From Conus ventricosus (Eukaryota; Mollusca; Gastropoda; Neogastropoda; Conidae): a stretch of 12,500 nt of DNA. Where the stretch lies: NCBI GenBank assembly GCA_018398815.1, contig JAFLJL010014924.1, positions 17,501 to 30,000 of the forward strand, written 5' to 3'. The notes under the pieces were generated by a model. The model was not told the DNA's origin and ran no database searches. It saw nothing but the letters and a program-made list of their open reading frames with translations. Positions within the stretch are counted from its first letter, which is position 1. Every line of letters starts with the position of its first letter. The position numbers and the translations under genes are program-made. This document shows positions 8,663 through 12,500 of this stretch, piece after piece.

Positions 8663-8738
8663 CGCACCACTGCCACAACAACTGGGCACATAGACGACGT
8701 GAGTTTCAGTGAAAACGACTGCACGGGGAAAAGAACTG
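8660..8738. other. Short non-repetitive spacer
   Basis: About 80 bp of apparently unique sequence separate the CA microsatellite from the minisatellite. No motif was recognised. Flanked by two unstable repeats, it would be the natural anchor for locating this locus in other genomes. Confidence 0.4.
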
Positions 8739-11219
8739 TTTGGGAGGAGCTATGGGAGTGACGGACTGTGTTTGGGAGGAGCTATGGGAGTGACGGACTG
8801 TGTTTGGGAGGAGCTATGGGAGTGACGCACTGTGTTTGGGAGGAGCTATGGGAGTGACGGACTGTGTTTGGGAGGAGCTATGGGAGTGACGCACTGTGTT
8901 TGGGAGGAGCTATGGGAGTGACGGACTGTGTTTGGGAGGAGCTATGGGAGTGACGCACTGTGTTTGGGAGGAGCTATGGGAGTGACGCACTGTGTTTGGG
9001 AGGAGCTATGGGAGTGACGCACTGTGTTTGGGAGGAGCTATGGGAGTGACGCACTGTGTTTGGGAGGAGCTATGGGAGTGACGGACTGTGTTTGGGAGGA
9101 GCTATGGGAGTGACGCACTGTGTTTGGGAGAGCTATGGGAGTGACGCACTGTGTTTGGGAGGAGCTATGGGAGTGACGGACTGTGTTTGGGAGGAGCTAT
9201 GGGAGTGACGCACTGTGTTTGGGAGGAGCTATGGGAGTGACGGACTGTGTTTGGGAGGAGCTATGGGAGTGACGGACTGTGTTTGGGAGGAGCTATGGGA
9301 GTGACGGACTGTGTTTGGGAGGAGCTATGGAGTGACGCACTGTGTTTGGGAGGAGCTATGGGAGTGACGCACTGTGTTTGGGAGGAGCTATGGGAGTGAC
9401 GGACTGTGTTTGGGAGGAGCTATGGGAGTGACGCACTGTGTTTGGGAGAGCTATGGGAGTGACGCACTGTGTTTGGGAGGAGCTATGGGAGTGACGCACT
9501 GTGTTTGGGAGGAGCTATGGGAGTGACGCACTGTGTTTGGGAGGAGCTATGGGAGTGACGCACTGTGTTTGGGAGGAGCTATGGGAGTGACGCACTGTGT
9601 TTGGGAGGAGCTATGGGAGTGACGCACTGTGTTTGGGAGGAGCTATGGGAGTGACGCACTGTGTTTGGGAGGAGCTATGGGAGTGACGCACTGTGTTTGG
9701 GAGGAGCTATGGAGTGACGCACTGTGTTTGGGAGGAGCTATGGAGTGACGCACTGTGTTTGGGAGGAGCTATGGAGTGACGCACTGTGTTTGGGAGGAGC
9801 TATGGGAGTGACGCACTGTGTTTGGAGGAGCTATGGGAGTGACGCACTGTGTTTGGGAGGAGCTATGGGAGTGACGCACTGTGTTTGGGAGGAGCTATGG
9901 AGTGACGCACTGTGTTTGGGAGGAGCTATGGGAGTGACGCACTGTGTTTGGGAGGAGCTATGGGAGTGACGCACTGTGTTTGGGAGGAGCTATGGGAGTG
10001 ACGCACTGTGTTTGGGAGGAGCTATGGGAGTGACGCACTGTGTTTGGGAGGAGCTATGGGAGTGACGCACTGTGTTTGGGAGGAGCTATGGGAGTGACGC
10101 ACTGTGTTTGGGAGGAGCTATGGAGTGACGCACTGTGTTTGGGAGGAGCTATGGGAGTGACGCACTGTGTTTGGGAGGAGCTATGGGAGTGACGCACTGT
10201 GTTTGGGAGGAGCTATGGGAGTGACGCACTGTGTTTGGGAGGAGCTATGGAGTGACGGACTGTGTTTGGAGGAGCTATGGGAGTGACGCACTGTGTTTGG
10301 GAGGAGCTATGGGAGTGACGCACTGTGTTTGGGAGGAGCTATGGGAGTGACGCACTGTGTTTGGGAGGAGCTATGGGAGTGACGCACTGTGTTTGGGAGG
10401 AGCTATGGGAGTGACGCACTGTGTTTGGGAGGAGCTATGGGAGTGACGCACTGTGTTTGGGAGGAGCTATGGGAGTGACGCACTGTGTTTGGGAGGAGCT
10501 ATGGGAGTGACGCACTGTGTTTGGGAGGAGCTATGGGAGTGACGCACTGTGTTTGGGAGGAGCTATGGGAGTGACGCACTGTGTTTGGGAGGAGCTATGG
10601 GAGTGACGCACTGTGTTTGGGAGGAGCTATGGGAGTGACGCACTGTGTTTGGGAGGAGCTATGGAGTGACGCACTGTGTTTGGGAGGAGCTATGGGAGTG
10701 ACGCACTGTGTTTGGGAGGAGCTATGGGAGTGACGCACTGTGTTTGGGAGGAGCTATGGGAGTGACGCACTGTGTTTGGGAGGAGCTATGGGAGTGACGC
10801 ACTGTGTTTGGGAGGAGCTATGGGAGTGACGCACTGTGTTTGGGAGGAGCTATGGAGTGACGCACTGTGTTTGGGAGGAGCTATGGGAGTGACGCACTGT
10901 GTTTGGGAGGAGCTATGGGAGTGACGCACTGTGTTTGGGAGGAGCTATGGGAGTGACGCACTGTGTTTGGAGGAGCTATGGGAGTGACGCACTGTGTTTG
11001 GGAGGAGCTATGGGAGTGACGCACTGTGTTTGGGAGGAGCTATGGGAGTGACGCACTGTGTTTGGGAGGAGCTATGGGAGTGACGCACTGTGTTTGGGAG
11101 GAGCTATGGGAGTGACGCACTGTGTTTGGGAGGAGCTATGGGAGTGACGCACTGTGTTTGGGAGGAGCTATGGGAGTGACGCACTGTGTTTGGGAGGAGC
11201 TATGGAGTGACGCACTGTG
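8739..11219. repeat. 32-bp minisatellite, about 78 tandem copies
   Basis: The unit begins TTTGGGAGGAGC and ends GTGACGCACTGTG, 32 bp in all. The span of 2481 bp plus the 15 one-base-short units I counted gives 78 x 32 = 2496. Short units lose one base of a G run or of the AGGAG motif: TATGGGAG becomes TATGGAG ten times, TTTGGGAGG becomes TTTGGAGG three times, and GGGAGGAGC becomes GGGAGAGC twice. The main substitution is GACGCAC versus GACGGAC. Because 32 is not a multiple of three, reading frames across it (for example 9724-9969 and 11122-11481) are by-products. There are no spacers between copies. The array ends cleanly after CACTGTG at 11219. Confidence 0.97.
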
Positions 11220-11765
11220 CCGTAGGGAGTCGAGCAATGAGTTCCAGCTTTGTGCAAGCGGAAAAACCAAAACTTCGGCTTTGCTCTTTACCTTCTCTAT
11301 CGTAGACTGGTATACATTAATCCTAACGCCAGCAGAACAGAGCGACTTTGATGAAACACAGATGCTTAGAAGCTCAGAAAGATATTGGAGGTGCGGTTCT
11401 AGTAATGATAATGGAATAAAAGACAGGAGATCTTGTACTTTTTTTTTCTTTGTCCAACTGGAAGCCAGCGGAGTTCCTTAAATTAAAGAGAGGTGTGGCA
11501 GTGTTAAAACACGCACACTTTGAAGACGAGTTTTGCGGCAACCTGTTGGGACAGGTATTAGAATTGTCCATGGACTGCCAGCAAGAGGTGGATTTATGAC
11601 GATCATCTAGTCTGGCCAAAATGCAACCAGTAATTAATGTCTTAGTTGCGTCTAGTGCTAGGTATTGACGAATAGAGCTGATGGCCTGAGCTCAAAGTAT
11701 GCGACCCAACATGTTCTTCTAACGGGTGTATCTTTTTCTTGGGCGCAGTTTGGCCGACTCTTGGG
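11220..11765. other. Intergenic sequence, nothing recognised
   Basis: About 545 bp of mixed composition lie between the minisatellite and the SINE. There is a T-run at about 11439-11448. Open frames on either strand (for example 11374-11619, minus) show no recognisable motif. I see no gene, RNA or transposon signature, though an undescribed repeat cannot be excluded by eye. Confidence 0.4.
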
Positions 11766-11773
11766 GGCCGGAT

Positions 11774-11826
11774 TAGCTGAGTGGTTGAGCGCCGGACTCG
11801 TAACCTTGGGGTTGCGGTTCGAATCT
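11774..11826 (+). promoter_or_regulatory. Internal RNA polymerase III promoter (A and B boxes)
   Basis: TAGCTGAGTGG at 11774-11784 fits the A-box consensus, and GGTTCGAATCT at 11816-11826 fits the B-box consensus. Their separation is as in tRNA genes. The T arm and acceptor stem pair imperfectly, so this is the head of a SINE and not a functional tRNA gene. Confidence 0.75.
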
Positions 11827-12201
11827 CCGCCGGGCCGTTTCGGTACAGGGGACAGGGGGATTTTTCCATTGGAGTTAACATTGGTTCTGACTCCATTCGC
11901 CATACAGTCCTTCGAATGAGACTATAAACCGAGGTTCCGTGTGTGAACGCACGCACAACATCTTGCACACACGTAAAATCCTATCACCAACTTTCGGAAG
12001 AGAAGGCCAGTTTGGCCGTTGGTATGGATGACACGTGACACATAGCATGCACCTTCCCCGAAGTTGGAGTATGGCTGCCTTAAGGGCAGGATAAAAAAAA
12101 CCGGTCATCACACAAAACGCCACTCCCTTTGTTAGGTAGATGGGATTAATCCTTGTCTGCCTATACAGGGAGTGTCCGCAGGAGTATCAGCCTGCGTACG
12201 C

Positions 12202-12222
12202 AGAAGAAGAAGAAGAAGAAGA
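12202..12222 (+). repeat. (AGA)n SINE tail
   Basis: Seven AGA units close the SINE. Simple trinucleotide tails are common at the 3' ends of tRNA-derived SINEs. The tail marks the likely boundary with the following sequence, TCACCGACTCT. Confidence 0.8.
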
Positions 12223-12482
12223 TCACCGACTCTGAGGACAGGCCCAGTGACTGTAAAGAAAGACCCACTGACCGCAAGGAAAGGCCTGTTGACTGCGGGA
12301 CAGATTGTAACCCGGGACGCTCTTCAGAGGGCACCGTTGAGACCTCATGGCGAAAGCTCGGCCGTGTCTGGAGTTGCACTGTTGTCACCTGTCAGCGGAA
12401 CAGCTATGAATTGCCACCGTCATGCAACTGCCGTGTGCATCACGCTGCCTCATTTGTTGCCGACGATGTGTTGTTTGATTGA
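12223..12482 (+). other. Possible exon fragment with a 7-residue repeat
   Basis: A frame open from inside the SINE to TGA 12480-12482 contains, at about 12234-12297, three successive 21-bp units reading D-R-P-S-D-C-K, E-R-P-T-D-R-K and E-R-P-V-D-C-G. Arg and Pro codons differ at third positions (AGG/AGA, CCC/CCT) while the residues are kept, as expected if this was once translated. The downstream part is Cys-rich with no recognised domain. No start codon or clear splice site defines a gene, and a chance tandem repeat is an alternative. Confidence 0.3.
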
Positions 12483-12500
12483 GAGGTTCTGATCAGAGTA

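Larger units (their letters stand above)
11766..12222 (+). mobile_element. tRNA-derived SINE with (AGA)n tail
   Basis: The 5' part (about 11766-11838) is tRNA-like: an A box, a CTCGTAA segment resembling an anticodon loop (CGT), a B box and a degenerate acceptor-like end (CGGGCCG). The body includes GACTATAAACCGAGGTTCC (11919-11938) and, later, GGAGTATGGCTGCC near 12066-12079; I recall both as recurring in gastropod SINEs. The element ends in an AGA trinucleotide tail (12202-12222). SINEs of this type are transcribed by RNA polymerase III and copied by a LINE's machinery. It could be one long SINE or two fused modules. Short frames on either strand are shadows. The tRNA-derived origin is visible directly; the family assignment is from memory. 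Confidence 0.8.

Noticed and set aside
8739..11219. CRISPR-like array (repeat length 32 bp)
   Set aside because: Copies are directly adjacent with no unique spacers, and the context is eukaryotic repeat DNA.
9724..11481. Frames reading MFGRSYG... through the minisatellite
   Set aside because: The 32-bp unit shifts frame in each copy. The frames stay open only by chance and because of one-base-short units.
11766..11838. Functional tRNA-Thr gene
   Set aside because: The A and B boxes are good, but the T arm and acceptor pair poorly and a SINE body and tail follow, so it is a SINE head.
11642..11968. Minus-strand frames of 81-108 codons across the SINE
   Set aside because: They are translations of the complement of the tRNA-like head, a common artefact in SINE-rich genomes.

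Overview
The window looks like repeat-dense, non-coding eukaryotic nuclear DNA, most probably from a mollusc and perhaps a marine gastropod. It has no operons, ribosome-binding sites or intact single-copy gene. Its contents are an LTR retrotransposon, a MULE-type DNA transposon remnant, long CT/CA microsatellites, a 2.5-kb minisatellite and a tRNA-headed SINE. The gastropod guess rests on the SINE body, which resembles SINE sequence I recall from gastropod genomes. That is recognition from memory, not a search.

Positions 1-6568 hold one forward-strand Ty3/gypsy-type LTR retrotransposon whose first ~575 bp lie outside the window. The order is: 5' LTR (1-939, truncated), primer-binding site resembling the complement of a tRNA-Arg 3' end (946-961), leader, gag (1333-2548; coiled coil, capsid with a SCAN-like end, CCHC zinc knuckle), aspartic protease (2555-2911), integrase (about 2930-3760), reverse transcriptase/RNase H (about 3765-4481), 3' untranslated segment, polypurine tract (5043-5054) and a complete 3' LTR (5055-6568; TGTCA...TGACA ends). 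Integrase lies upstream of RT-RNase H. This is the inverted pol order known for Gmr1-like gypsy elements, and the SCAN-like gag fits that clade. The integrase catalytic core and the RT palm are both missing, and gag and pol are broken by frameshifts. The two LTRs nevertheless differ by only a few substitutions; nearly all other differences are one-base indels, often in homopolymers. The insertion therefore looks young, and some frameshifts may be sequencing errors.

Positions 6569-8030 contain a short flank, a run of GGCACC-containing repeats (6746-6839), and on the minus strand the C-terminal part of a MULE-type transposase (7035-7807) in at least three frames. A degenerate tetranucleotide repeat follows. 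Positions 8033-8659 are a composite CT/CA/CG microsatellite. Positions 8739-11219 are a tandem minisatellite of about 78 copies of a 32-bp unit.

Positions 11220-11765 show nothing I can name. Positions 11766-12222 are a tRNA-derived SINE ending in an (AGA)n tail. The last 280 bp carry a short 21-bp repeat that reads as a 7-residue peptide repeat in one frame and may be a fragment of a host exon. The parts do not act together as a pathway; the window is a nest of independent repeats. I found no undescribed defence or metabolic system. The most informative items are the Gmr1-like architecture, the young but core-deleted retroelement, and the large minisatellite.
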